In this document: positions 1-8,057 of the stretch, piece by piece | Layout of the letters: each line of letters starts with the position of its first letter | Numbering within the stretch: position 1 is the stretch's first letter | DNA from: CAVQXR01 sp963717955 | GTDB taxonomy: Bacteria; Actinomycetota; Thermoleophilia; Gaiellales; Gaiellaceae | Direction: 5' to 3' | Assembly (NCBI GenBank): GCA_963717955.1 | Contig: CAVQXR010000003.1 | Span: 186,001-250,000 of the forward strand | Length of the DNA stretch: 64,000 bases | Notes under the pieces: model-generated | The model's database searches: none | Seen by the model: the letters and a program-made list of their open reading frames with translations, nothing else | Told to the model about the DNA's origin: nothing | Made by a program: the position numbers and the translations under genes

Positions 1-2
1 GA

Positions 3-398
3 CGCCGCCTGGAGACATTCGCGGTCGCCCGCTGGGCAGACCTGCGACGAAAGAGCGCCAGGGCGTTCACCCACAACATCATCCCGCTCGGCGACTTCAA
101 CCTGCCCCAGGTCGTGCCCGGCGACCCGATCTACACAGTCCTCACGAGCCGCGGGCTGCAGCTACCCGCGCACTCCACCCAGATCGGATCGAGCATCGTC
201 TCCGAAAGCCATTACGACCAGATCGCGTTCTTTCCCGGCGAGACCAAACAGGACTTCACGGGCCAGGTCGGCGTCTTCGACTTCGACGGCGCCGTCTTTC
301 GCGACCTCTGGCTCGCCCAGGGACGAACCGACTTCCTCACGTTCGCCAAGTACTACCTGTCAGATCATCGGCCGCTCTGGGCCGAGTTCCGTATCTAA
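3..398 (+). CDS. Endonuclease/exonuclease/phosphatase family protein, C-terminal part (5' truncated by window edge)
   Basis: The reading frame is open from the first bases of the window to a TAA at 396-398, so only about 131 C-terminal residues are visible. Two signatures of the EEP (DNase I/exonuclease III-like) superfamily are present: GDFNLP, holding the Asp-Asn pair of the metal/phosphate site, and a terminal SDHRPLWAEF, holding the Asp-His pair. Members cleave phosphodiester bonds in nucleic acids or other phosphoesters, and the substrate cannot be told from this fragment. An internal GTG at 114 is not a credible start, because the GDFN motif lies upstream of it in the same frame. The family assignment is firm; the function beyond it is open. 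Confidence 0.8.
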   Translation, partial: RRLETFAVARWADLRRKSARAFTHNIIPLGDFNLPQVVPGDPIYTVLTSRGLQLPAHSTQIGSSIVSESHYDQIAFFPGETKQDFTGQVGVFDFDGAVFRDLWLAQGRTDFLTFAKYYLSDHRPLWAEFRI

Positions 399-451
399 CG
401 CTCGGCGATCGAGCCACGGCATCGGCTCGCGGCGGGAGCGGAGCTCCTCGG

Positions 452-500
452 CGCCAGACTTGCCGGACGGATCTGCTGCTCTACCCACTGAGCTACGGGG
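452..500 (-). pseudogene. tRNA 5'-half remnant (acceptor strand plus D-arm)
   Basis: On the minus strand a run of C residues is followed by TAGCTCAGTGGGTAGAGC, a textbook tRNA position 8-25 block with a 4-bp D-stem (GCTC/GAGC) and an AGTGGGTA loop. A possible anticodon stem start (GCAGA) follows. It pairs with TCTGG only across an oversized 13-nt loop. No T-arm and no matching 3' acceptor strand is found before the neighbouring coding region at 398. I read it as a broken tRNA half, possibly an old integration scar, not a working tRNA. Confidence 0.45.
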
Positions 501-558
501 GTGCGGAGGCCGAGGGTGTTGCGCCACCGCTCCAGTCAGCGTCGCGCGCGCCCGCCCG

Positions 559-1791
559 TCAGGACTCGGCCCGGATGAGGGCCGGCGGCGAGTTGAACTC
601 GGGCTCGCCCTGACCGGCGGCGGTCGAGGGCGTGACGGCATCCAGTTCCCGAGCCCGCGGAACCAGCAGGAGCGCGCCGAGCCAGAGCGCCGCGACGGCG
701 ACGAATCCGATGCGCCCATCGCCGGGAAGCACGAACGAGACGCCGAGGAGCGGGACGCCGAAGACGATCACAAGGTTCGACGCCATGTTGACGAGCGCGA
801 CTGCGGCCGCCGGGGCCTCAGGCCTCACGCGGGCTGCCGCGCTGAAGAGCGGAGCGAACGGGACACCGGCGGCGATCCCAAGCGTTAGCGCTCCTGCCAG
901 CCCGAGGGCAAGCGGGCCGCCGGCGGCGATCAGCAGGACGCCCGCAGCCGCGGCCGCGAAGCTCAGGCCGACTACGACGCGGTTCTTCGCGGGATGGCGG
1001 CGCGCGAGCCAGCCACCGAGAGGGCGGCTGACGATTCCGCCGAGCAATGCCAGTGAACCGATCGCCCCGGCTGTACCAGGGCTGAGATTGCTGTCTCGTT
1101 CGAGGAACGTAACGATCCAGTTTCCGACCACTACGCTCAGCCCGAACGTGGCCATGGACAGTACACACAGGCGAAGCAGCCCACCCCGGGGCGCCGGCGC
1201 GGCCTCGAGGACTGATCGCTGCCGCGCGAGGCTGGAATGGCGGTCACCGGGACACCGCAGCAGCAGGAGAGCCGCCGTGCCGGCAAGGACAATCGCACCC
1301 ACGTATGGTGCGCGCCAGTCAAGCGACCCTGCCAGTTGCGGCACGATCGCGAGCGCAAGACCTGCGCCGCCGATCGATAATCCACCGTACACGCCCTGGG
1401 CGAACGGTGACCCGCCCTCGGCACGGACGAAGTCGATGCCCGCCACAAAGCCGAGCGCCGTCCCGATCCCGGTGAGACCGCGTGCGACAAGCGCGAGCGA
1501 CGGGTCTGGCGCGACGAGTGCGACGCCATTCGAAGCCACAAGGATCGCCAGCGCCCAGATCCCGATGGTGCGAGCTCCGACCCGGTCGACCGCCCGCCCC
1601 GAGGGCACCTGAAGTGCGGCGTGCATCACGAACAGCGCCGCGGTGAAGAGGCCGACCATGCCGAGCGAGGTGTCGTAAGCGTCGCCCATGAGGCTGGCGA
1701 TGGCCCCGACGTCGGCGTGGTTCCAGCCGACCGCAAGGCCGAGCAAGCAGCCTGCCGTTACCGCGCGACGTGTTCTCGGCAGTGATTCCAC
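559..1791 (-). CDS. MFS transporter
   Basis: A protein of about 410 residues with roughly twelve hydrophobic segments and the spacing of a major facilitator superfamily carrier. The loop after the second segment carries QVPSGRAVDRVGAR, a match to the MFS loop 2-3 signature (G-x-x-x-D-R-x-G-x-R). The open frame runs much further upstream, but that part is low-complexity read-through over a non-coding stretch, so I place the start at the GTG at 1791, just before the first hydrophobic segment. A purine-rich GAGGGGAG lies about 15 nt upstream. It is alone on its strand; the substrate is unknown. Proximity to catabolic genes suggests uptake or efflux of a small organic molecule. Confidence 0.75.
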   Translation of the reverse strand: MESLPRTRRAVTAGCLLGLAVGWNHADVGAIASLMGDAYDTSLGMVGLFTAALFVMHAALQVPSGRAVDRVGARTIGIWALAILVASNGVALVAPDPSLALVARGLTGIGTALGFVAGIDFVRAEGGSPFAQGVYGGLSIGGAGLALAIVPQLAGSLDWRAPYVGAIVLAGTAALLLLRCPGDRHSSLARQRSVLEAAPAPRGGLLRLCVLSMATFGLSVVVGNWIVTFLERDSNLSPGTAGAIGSLALLGGIVSRPLGGWLARRHPAKNRVVVGLSFAAAAAGVLLIAAGGPLALGLAGALTLGIAAGVPFAPLFSAAARVRPEAPAAAVALVNMASNLVIVFGVPLLGVSFVLPGDGRIGFVAVAALWLGALLLVPRARELDAVTPSTAAGQGEPEFNSPPALIRAES

Positions 1792-1849
1792 AACAGGCAA
1801 TCTACGCTCCCCTCGGCCGAGGCGCAGGGCCGGCGACCGGGAGGAAGCC

Positions 1850-2049
1850 GCGCTCGCGCATGCCGGGGATCGCGCGGCTACTCCGGCCGAGATCGCTTCC
1901 GTGGTCGCCTTCCTGCTGGGGCGATCTGGCGTCGTACCTCCGGGGCCCTTCTTGTGGCCGACGGCGGAATGACGGCGGAATTTCGGGAGAGCGACTGGGA
2001 TCCGCAGGAACGGCCGATCGCGCCGCGACCACGCCGTCGGATCTCCTGA
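1850..2049 (+). pseudogene. SDR C-terminal remnant with two frameshifts
   Basis: Three consecutive frames spell out the end of a short-chain dehydrogenase: ATPAEIASVVAFLL, then DLASYLRG, then ALLVADGGMTAEFRESDWDP, ending at a TGA at 2047-2049. The intact SDR at 35421-36239 has the equivalent order (EIAAVVAFLLSDDASY, then VVTVDGGLTAGFRYTDWE), so this is a relative of that branch. No Rossmann N-terminus is left upstream, where the MFS gene begins on the other strand. It is a degraded copy and shows that SDR genes in this neighbourhood have been duplicated and lost. Confidence 0.7.
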
Positions 2050-2116
2050 CCGGCCGGCGTAGGTTGGGATATCGTCCTTCCTCGCCGGGTCGAGGGAGCG
2101 TCGAAAGGGCAATCGC

Positions 2117-2872
2117 GTGCGGATCGGGCTGATACCTGCGTTTCCGCTGGCTGGCCGGTGGATCGAGTGGAGAAACGATCTCCTCCCGCTCCATGTGCTC
2201 CGCCCGAGCACCGAGGTCGTGTACCTGCCCGTCGAGGACGGCGGGCTTCTCCAGGACTCGTATTACGAGACGCTCCTCTTCGATGGCTTCATGGCGCAAG
2301 CGGGACTGGCGGCGAAGGATCAACAGGTCGACGCGATCGTGATCGACACCGTGTCGGACACGGGCGTCGCCGCGCTTCGCTCGAAAATCCCCATTCCGGT
2401 CGTGGCACCGGGCCTCGCAGGCTATGCGCTCGCCATGCAGCTCGGGCGCCGATTCTCCATCGTCACGGAATGGACGGGGTGGAAGTTCCTCAACGAGCTC
2501 CCGATCCACGGACATCACGGGCTGGGTGGACACTGTGCGTCGGTTCGTGCGCTGAAGATCGAACCGGCCGTTGTGGCCAGCTTCACGGGTGTCCTCGAGG
2601 CACGGGCGACGATCGAGGAGAACCCCGACGACGCATTCGGAGCGCTCTTGGGCGAGGCTCGCCGTGCAATCGAGGAGGACGGAGCGGACACGATCATCCT
2701 CGGGTCTTTGACGATGCGCCCCGCAGCCGAGTACCTGCGGGCGCACCTCGACGTACCGGTGATCGATCCAGGTCCTCTCGCCTTCACGCTCGCCGAGATG
2801 CTGGCAGAGCTCCGGATCAGTCACGCTGTCTCCGCCTACGACGAACGCCGAACGAGTGGGGAGCCGCAGTGA
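2117..2872 (+). CDS. Asp/Glu/hydantoin racemase-like protein (copy 1, both active-site Cys absent)
   Basis: A 251-residue protein starting at GTG 2117 behind a GAAAGGG ribosome site. The fold pattern is that of the Asp/Glu/hydantoin racemase family: N-terminal MRIGLIPAFP strand, IDTVSDTGVAALRS before an IPVVAPG strand, and ILGSLTM before VPVIDPG. In hydantoin racemases the two catalytic cysteines sit in ACFGDPG and LGC; here they are Thr78 and Ser197. Classical two-base cysteine racemisation therefore looks impossible. The enzyme may do other chemistry (decarboxylase- or isomerase-like) or bind a ligand. It overlaps the next paralog by 4 nt, so the two are translationally coupled. Confidence 0.8.
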   Translation: MRIGLIPAFPLAGRWIEWRNDLLPLHVLRPSTEVVYLPVEDGGLLQDSYYETLLFDGFMAQAGLAAKDQQVDAIVIDTVSDTGVAALRSKIPIPVVAPGLAGYALAMQLGRRFSIVTEWTGWKFLNELPIHGHHGLGGHCASVRALKIEPAVVASFTGVLEARATIEENPDDAFGALLGEARRAIEEDGADTIILGSLTMRPAAEYLRAHLDVPVIDPGPLAFTLAEMLAELRISHAVSAYDERRTSGEPQ

Positions 2873-3606
2873 AGATCAGGCTGGTCATCCCTCACCCGCT
2901 CGCTGACGAGGCCATCGCCGAGCGCCTGGCCGCCATCCCCGACGGGACCGTCGGACCGGACGTACAGCTCGCCGCCGTCTCCGCCTCACGTGCAACGGAG
3001 CTCGGGTCCGACTACGAGGAGACCTTGCGCGCTGTCTCCGTCGTCGAGGCGGGAGCTACAGCCGAAGACGACGGGTTCGATGCTGTCGTCATCGACTCTG
3101 CTCTCGATCCCGGGCTGTTCGCGCTTCGATCACGGCTGACGGTCCCCGTCGTCGGTCCCGGGCTCGCTGCGTACACCATCGCGTTGACGCTCGGCCCTCG
3201 GTTCTCGGTCCTGGCAACGACGGAGCAGTCGGCCCATGCGATCCACAAGGGGTTGCGTCTGTACGAGCTCGTGGACAAGTGCGCCTCGGTTCGTGTGGTG
3301 GCCGGCGCGGCCGGGGACGAGCAGCGGCTCGGACTCACGCCCGAGCAGCGCTCAGCGCTCCTTACCGAGGCGAACGCGGCGGTCGACGAGGATGGAGCGT
3401 CGGTGATCGTGATCGGTACGACCCGAATGCATCAGACGGCTCGCTGGCTTGCGGAGCGGGTCCCGCGGCCGGTGCTCGATCCCGGGATGGTTGGCTTGCA
3501 GATCGCAGAGCGCCTCGGTCTGCTGGGGCTCACTCACTCGAAGCTGGCATTCCCGGCGCCGCGACGGCTGCAGGACGAGAAGCTGCCCCGCCTGCTCGAG
3601 AGGTGA
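2869..3606 (+). CDS. Asp/Glu/hydantoin racemase-like protein (copy 2, both active-site Cys absent)
   Basis: A 245-residue protein whose GTG start (2869) overlaps the stop of the preceding paralog (GTGA). It has the same family architecture as copy 1: MKIRLVIPHP, VVIDSALDPGLFALRS, PVVGPG, VIVIGTTRM and PVLDPG. The residues at the two catalytic cysteine positions are Ser77 and Thr184. The C-terminal HSKLAFPAPRRLQDEKL closely resembles the end of copy 3 (HSKKGWPAPEEIQDERF at 6260-7039), so copies 2 and 3 share an intact tail. Copies 1 and 2 may form a heteromer, given their coupling; that is inference. Confidence 0.8.
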   Translation: MKIRLVIPHPLADEAIAERLAAIPDGTVGPDVQLAAVSASRATELGSDYEETLRAVSVVEAGATAEDDGFDAVVIDSALDPGLFALRSRLTVPVVGPGLAAYTIALTLGPRFSVLATTEQSAHAIHKGLRLYELVDKCASVRVVAGAAGDEQRLGLTPEQRSALLTEANAAVDEDGASVIVIGTTRMHQTARWLAERVPRPVLDPGMVGLQIAERLGLLGLTHSKLAFPAPRRLQDEKLPRLLER

Positions 3607-3658
3607 ACCTCACGCCCTGGCGCCGGGCTGCGGTCGGGCGGCCGGCTCGCTCGTCGGA

Positions 3659-4507
3659 TTACGGGTTGCCGGAGCCGCTTTCCGGCACCAGCTGGAACAG
3701 GAACCGGACCGGTTGGGTCGTGAAGTTCAGGAAACGGTGGCGGGTGCCGGCCGGGAGGTAGACACCGTCCTCGGCGTGCGCCTCGATCCATGATTCTCCC
3801 TCGGGGAGCTGCACGTTCAGGGTGCCCTCGAGGACATAGATCGTCTTGATGGCCGGCTGTGCGAGCACGTCGCTCAGCTGCCCCGGGAGCAGATGGGCCT
3901 CGCCAACCGTCAGGTAATCCGTGGAGATCAGATGGCCGACGAGAATGTGGCTCCGCTCTCCCTCGAAGCGCCAGAGCACGTCGTGCTCGGTGAGCAGGCG
4001 CACGGAAGACTGCTCGACTGCCTCCCGCTGCGCCTCGGGCCAGCGGCCGAGGAACTCGTCCTGGGCGTATCTCGGATTTGCGATCGGCGGCTTCTTGACC
4101 GCACGACGAACGGCCTGGATGGCCGACGGAGCCGAGAACTCGATCACTCGAGCGGGCTCCGTGCCGTAGCTGTAGCCGTAGTGCCAGATGTCCCCGTGGA
4201 AGAACAGCGACTCTCCTGCGCGGGCCCGGTGCACCTCACCCGTCTCGGGGTTCAGGACGACGAGCATGCCCTGGAGGACTCGCCAGACGATGTCGGAGTC
4301 GTAGACGTCCTTGAAATCGTCCGAATGACCGAAGCCACCGCCCACCGGCATTCCGAAGACGATCTGTGACACCTCTTCGGTGGAGATGTAGACCCAGTCG
4401 GTGGTCTGCCCCGAGACGTCGTCGCCCCAGACGTGCTTCAGCGTCGCCTCGAGCGGGATGCGAGTGGGTCGATCGAAGGTGAGAGCCGGGTACTCGTAGT
4501 CACTCAA
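3659..4507 (-). CDS. Bicupin domain protein
   Basis: A 282-residue protein with two cupin barrels. The first spans about residues 45-125 (GHSDDF, WRVLQGMLVVLNPETGEVHRARAGE, FFHGDIWHYGY). The second spans about 200-275 (LPGQLSD, IYVLEGTLNVQLPEG, YLPAGTRHRFLNF). Both show the G-x5-H-type and G-D/P-x-G-x3-H-type turns, with histidines able to bind a metal. Bicupins include oxalate decarboxylases and ring-cleaving or sugar-binding enzymes. The start is TTG at 4507, supported by an AGGAGGG site 6-7 nt upstream. It is the last gene of the minus-strand run with the SDR and epimerase-like genes and converges on copy 2 of the racemase-like genes. Confidence 0.75.
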   Translation of the reverse strand: MSDYEYPALTFDRPTRIPLEATLKHVWGDDVSGQTTDWVYISTEEVSQIVFGMPVGGGFGHSDDFKDVYDSDIVWRVLQGMLVVLNPETGEVHRARAGESLFFHGDIWHYGYSYGTEPARVIEFSAPSAIQAVRRAVKKPPIANPRYAQDEFLGRWPEAQREAVEQSSVRLLTEHDVLWRFEGERSHILVGHLISTDYLTVGEAHLLPGQLSDVLAQPAIKTIYVLEGTLNVQLPEGESWIEAHAEDGVYLPAGTRHRFLNFTTQPVRFLFQLVPESGSGNP

Positions 4508-4572
4508 GGTTCGCCCTCCTGGATGTCGGTGGTTCCGTCATGGGCGGTGACCGTCGCTGGGCTCGGGGCCAT

Positions 4573-5376
4573 CTACCGAAGCGCTCCAGGCAGCGGCTGT
4601 TCGGGCGGCTCCATCGGGACGCCAACGGTCATACCGCCATCGACGACCAGGTTCTCGCCGGTGATGTAGGCGGCGTCGTCGGAGGCAAGGAACGCGACCG
4701 CGGCTGCGACGTCCTCGGGCTCCGCGAAGCGGCGCAAGGGCACGTGCTGATTCAGGTAGGCGGCGCTTGCGACCGGGTCCTGAACGAGGAAGCCGGCCAG
4801 CCGCGTGTTGACGATCCCAGGCGAGACCGCGTTGGCGCGGATCCGGTGCTGGGCGAGGTCGAGCGCAACCGTGCGAACCAGGCCGACGACACCGAACTTG
4901 GTCGCCGAGTAGTGGGCGGTGTTCGCCTCGACGAAGAACGAGTTCGTCGAGGCGGTGGCCACGATCGCGCCCTGGCCGCGGGCGATCATCGCCCGCGCAG
5001 CCTCCTGGATCGAGATGAAGGCGCCGGTGAGATTCACGTCGAGCATTCGCCGCCACGCCGCGTCCTCGATCTCGAGCAGGGGGACGACGTCGGCGTTGGC
5101 CGCATTGGCGGCGAGCACGTCCAGCCCGCCGAACGAGGCGACGCAGGTCTCCACCGCGGCTCGAACCTGATCTCGCTGCGAGATGTCGCATCCGATTCCG
5201 ATCACTCGGCCTTCGTCCCCGAGCTCGCGTGCGGTCGTCACGGCCGCATCCCCTTCGACGTCTGCGATCACGACGCGCGCTCCCTCCAGCAGGAAGCGGG
5301 TCGCGATCGCGCGGCCGATTCCGTGGGCGCCGCCGGTGACGAGGGCGACCCGGCCGGAAAGGCGGCTATCGATCAT
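4573..5376 (-). CDS. SDR family oxidoreductase
   Basis: A 267-residue classical short-chain dehydrogenase/reductase. The Rossmann cofactor motif TGGAHGIG is at residues 14-21 and the catalytic set is Ser143, Tyr156 and Lys160 (Y-S-A-T-K), followed by the PG motif and a C-terminal VVDGGMTVG. An acidic residue at the end of the second strand (IADVEGD) suggests NAD(H) rather than NADP(H) preference. It likely oxidises or reduces a secondary alcohol or keto group. Its start overlaps the end of the epimerase-like gene by 11 nt, so the two are co-expressed. Confidence 0.88.
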   Translation of the reverse strand: MIDSRLSGRVALVTGGAHGIGRAIATRFLLEGARVVIADVEGDAAVTTARELGDEGRVIGIGCDISQRDQVRAAVETCVASFGGLDVLAANAANADVVPLLEIEDAAWRRMLDVNLTGAFISIQEAARAMIARGQGAIVATASTNSFFVEANTAHYSATKFGVVGLVRTVALDLAQHRIRANAVSPGIVNTRLAGFLVQDPVASAAYLNQHVPLRRFAEPEDVAAAVAFLASDDAAYITGENLVVDGGMTVGVPMEPPEQPLPGALR

Positions 5377-6241
5377 CGCTCGCCGTCAGGGTTGTTCGAT
5401 CGAGCGATTCCACCTCGACCGTCGTCTCCCAGGATTCTCCGGCCCGCAGCGCCACGAATCGACCGGCGGCGATCGCTTCGTCGAGGCGGTACGGTCGCGA
5501 CGTGGCGGGCTCGAGGAGCATCATGGCCGGAGGCCCATCCTCGTACACGCCCGTCAGCACGCAGATCCACAGGTGAGGAAGCGACCGGACATCCCATCGA
5601 ACGAGCGTGCCAGCACGGCCGTCGGCCGAGACGACGGATCCTTCCGCCACGCCCTCGACGTACAGCACCTCGACGATTGAGGGGTGCACGTCCGGCACCA
5701 CTGACGCAGTCGCCCACTCGGGGTTCCCGAGCGGCTGCTCGGGGCGGAACCGCCCCGGATAGTCACGGTCGGCCTCCACGTTTCTCGCGCTCGATGGGAG
5801 CTCGATGCGCCATCCGACGCCGACCGCCAGGGCCGGGTGCGGCGCGACGAGACACGGGCCGACATCGGCGTTCGCGTGGATCCTCAACTCTTCCCGCAGG
5901 CCGGCGCGGGGCGGTTCGAGCATGGTGAAGGTGCGGATCACGCTTGCCGTTGGGGCATCGAGGGAAAGCGAGAGTCTGCATCCCGAGCCGTCCGCCTCCT
6001 CGACCGTGAACGGCGCGTTCCAGGCGCGGCCGTGGTCGGGGTGCCCGCGCCAGGCCTCGTCGTTGGGGAACAGCACGTCCCACCCACCGGTAGTCGCGCT
6101 CCCGAAATCCGGCCCCTCACCGGCGGGGCGAACGTAGAGCAGCTCCCGGCCGGTGCGTCGGTCGACGAGGTGCTGGACGCGGCCGCCGCTTTCCGGCAGC
6201 ACCTCGGCACGGGCGACCTCGGTCTCGAGCACGATCGACAT
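5366..6241 (-). CDS. Aldose 1-epimerase-like (galactose mutarotase superfamily) protein
   Basis: A 291-residue beta-rich protein with the galactose mutarotase-like order of strands: an N-terminal ESGGRVQHLVDRRTGRELL, a GGWDVLFPNDE core, APHPALAVGVGWRIELP in the middle, and an LEPATSRPYRLDEA segment near the end. Mutarotases of this superfamily interconvert sugar anomers; many relatives act on less common sugars or sugar acids. It sits between an SDR and a racemase-like gene on the same strand, fitting a sugar or sugar-acid pathway. The specific substrate is not evident. Confidence 0.65.
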   Translation of the reverse strand: MSIVLETEVARAEVLPESGGRVQHLVDRRTGRELLYVRPAGEGPDFGSATTGGWDVLFPNDEAWRGHPDHGRAWNAPFTVEEADGSGCRLSLSLDAPTASVIRTFTMLEPPRAGLREELRIHANADVGPCLVAPHPALAVGVGWRIELPSSARNVEADRDYPGRFRPEQPLGNPEWATASVVPDVHPSIVEVLYVEGVAEGSVVSADGRAGTLVRWDVRSLPHLWICVLTGVYEDGPPAMMLLEPATSRPYRLDEAIAAGRFVALRAGESWETTVEVESLDRTTLTASDDR

Positions 6242-6259
6242 GAGCAGCGAGGAGCCGGG

Positions 6260-7039
6260 TCAGGCTCCCAGCAATCCCAGGAACCTCTCGTCCTGAATCT
6301 CCTCCGGCGCCGGCCACCCCTTCTTGGAGTGGGTGAGCCCGAGCGAATGCCAGAGCTCGAGCATCTTCAGTGCGAGCGGACCGGGGTCGATGACCGGGAC
6401 GTCGACGCGCGGGACGAGGTACTCGTAGGCCTCCTGCATCGTCATCGACGCGAGGATCAGCACGTCCGCACCGTCCTCCTTGGTCGCGGCCTGCGCCTCG
6501 CGGAGGAAGGCAGGGAAGTAGTCGGGATGACCTTCCATGAGCGCCGCGGCCTCGCCGGCGTGCTTCCCCGGAAGCGCCTCGACGACCTCGACGGGGAGCT
6601 GCGGCGCACGGATCGAGGCGCAGCGGTCGCGGAGGCCGTAGGCGTCGAGGCTCGCGTCGTGGAGCCAGCTCCAGCGGTCCCATCTCGTCAGGATCGAGAA
6701 CCGACGGCCCAGCATCGAGGCGACGGCGTAGGCGGCCTGGCCGGGCCCGATCACGGGGATCGAGAGCCGGGAGCGCAGCGCGCTGACACCGACGTCGGAG
6801 ACGGTGTCGACCGCGACCGCGTCGTACCCCTCTTGCTCGGCCTGGATCCCCTTCTGGATGATGAAGGGCTCGTAGAGGGCGAAGTTGTAGTACGAGTCCA
6901 TCAGCAGTTTCCCGGCGTCGATGATCGGGACGAGGTCGAGTTGCGTGTCCGGGGAGAGCAGGCCGGCCGGGATCTTCGCCCGCCGACGCTCCACGCCTGC
7001 CTCATCGAGCGGGAACGCGAGGATCAGCAAGATGCGCAT
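6260..7039 (-). CDS. Asp/Glu/hydantoin racemase-like protein (copy 3, both active-site Cys absent)
   Basis: A 259-residue third member of the family in this window. It keeps the framework (MRILLILAFP; AVDTVSDVGVSALRS; IPVIGPG; DVLILASMTM; VPVIDPG), but the two expected catalytic cysteines are Thr79 and Ser198. The substitution pattern Thr/Ser matches copy 1, while the C-terminal tail matches copy 2. Only 18 nt separate it from the epimerase-like gene downstream and 21 nt from the SMP-30-like gene upstream on the same strand, so it lies in a five-gene minus-strand operon from 7987 to 3659. Confidence 0.8.
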   Translation of the reverse strand: MRILLILAFPLDEAGVERRRAKIPAGLLSPDTQLDLVPIIDAGKLLMDSYYNFALYEPFIIQKGIQAEQEGYDAVAVDTVSDVGVSALRSRLSIPVIGPGQAAYAVASMLGRRFSILTRWDRWSWLHDASLDAYGLRDRCASIRAPQLPVEVVEALPGKHAGEAAALMEGHPDYFPAFLREAQAATKEDGADVLILASMTMQEAYEYLVPRVDVPVIDPGPLALKMLELWHSLGLTHSKKGWPAPEEIQDERFLGLLGA

Positions 7040-7060
7040 GTGTGGTCCTTTCGAGAGTGG

Positions 7061-7987
7061 CTACCGCGACGGCGTCGGATAGAAGAGACGCTGTCCCGTC
7101 CAGGGCGTGTCGATGGCGCTGAGCCACCAACCGAGCAACGACGCGAACGCGATGCTCGAGTTGCCCGGGCCGAAGAAGGCGATGTTGGTGGGGCTGAGCA
7201 GGAGCTGCCCCGTCCAGTCGTCGATGATGATCCTTGCCTCACCCCCGTCCGGCTCGACGCGGAGGAGGCGGTTTGGCTGGAAGCACGAGATCATCAGGCC
7301 GCCGTCGTCGTCGAACGCGAGCCCGTCGGGGACGGTCCCGGGAAGCTCGACGTAGGTCTCGACCCTGCCGTTGTGAATGCTGACGATGCGGGGCTGCACG
7401 AACGTGTCGACGACGAAGAGTGTCCCGTCCTTGCGGACGGCCATCCCGTTGGCGTAGAAGAGCCGCTCGCCGGGCACCACGGATGCGTCGCCGCCTCCGG
7501 GCGGGATGGCGCAAACGCGTCCCTCCTTCTCCTCCTTCCCAGGACCCCGGGAATCGGTGACGTAGAGGGTTCCGTCTGGCCCGAACGCGACGTAGTTCGG
7601 CGACGGCAACGGCCCGCCGTCCACGGTGGCGCAGTAGTCGACCACTTCGCCGGTCGCGGGGTTCGCTCGGACGACCTTGTGCTTGTCGTAGACGCACACG
7701 TAGGCGAGGCTGTCTCCGTCGACGCAGAGCCCGACGCCCCAGCCGCCGAGGTTGGCCACGACTTCGAACGACCCGTCGGCCGGATTGATCCGGAACAGCT
7801 CCCCGGATTCGTTGGCGCAGTAGAGGTTCCCGTCGGGCCCGGTCGCGACGCCCTCGCAGCGTGGAATCGAGGCAAGCACCCGTGTCGGGTACTCCATGAT
7901 TACACCGGGAGGTGCGCTCCGGGCGCCAGGGCCTATTGCGACGAAGTCCTCGTCGACCTCCGCTGCCGCGTTCTCGCTCTCGCTCAT
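7061..7987 (-). CDS. SMP-30/gluconolactonase-like beta-propeller protein
   Basis: A 308-residue protein starting at ATG 7987 with an AAGGAGG site 6 nt upstream. The longer open frame upstream is antisense to the enolase-family gene and is rejected. Repeated blades show the SMP-30/gluconolactonase pattern: EGVATGPDGNLYCANE, NYVAFGPDGTLYVTDSRG, NGMAVRKDGTLFVVDT and DGLAFDDDGGLMIS. Acidic and Asn residues at the ends of blades are typical of the divalent-metal site of lactone hydrolases. Such enzymes open sugar lactones, which fits the neighbouring enolase-superfamily dehydratase and epimerase-like genes. It is the first gene of the minus-strand operon and is divergent from the enolase-family gene. 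Confidence 0.78.
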   Translation of the reverse strand: MSESENAAAEVDEDFVAIGPGARSAPPGVIMEYPTRVLASIPRCEGVATGPDGNLYCANESGELFRINPADGSFEVVANLGGWGVGLCVDGDSLAYVCVYDKHKVVRANPATGEVVDYCATVDGGPLPSPNYVAFGPDGTLYVTDSRGPGKEEKEGRVCAIPPGGGDASVVPGERLFYANGMAVRKDGTLFVVDTFVQPRIVSIHNGRVETYVELPGTVPDGLAFDDDGGLMISCFQPNRLLRVEPDGGEARIIIDDWTGQLLLSPTNIAFFGPGNSSIAFASLLGWWLSAIDTPWTGQRLFYPTPSR

Positions 7988-8028
7988 CGCGTCCTCCTTG
8001 TCGGCGTTCGGGCATGATAGGGCCGTCA

Positions 8029-8054
8029 ATGCATCTGAGCAAGCGACAATGCAT
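8029..8054. promoter_or_regulatory. Paired ATGCAT operator sites in a divergent promoter
   Basis: Two identical CAATGCATC sequences have their ATGCAT cores at 8029-8034 and 8049-8054, exactly 20 bp apart, in the gap between the SMP-30-like operon and the enolase-family gene. Two helical turns of spacing suggests that two protein dimers bind the same DNA face. The same palindrome recurs in five more promoter regions of this window. Confidence 0.55.
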
Positions 8055-8057
8055 CCT

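Noticed and set aside
3427..3432. ATGCAT inside racemase-like copy 2
   Set aside because: It is within a coding region on the plus strand and lacks the TNATGCATNA context, so I count it as chance. The same holds for 35919-35924 in the SDR gene.
5837..8017. A 726-residue plus-strand open frame
   Set aside because: It is antisense to the epimerase-like, racemase-like and SMP-30-like genes, which have ribosome sites and family motifs. The plus translation is Arg/Glu/Asp-rich with no domain.
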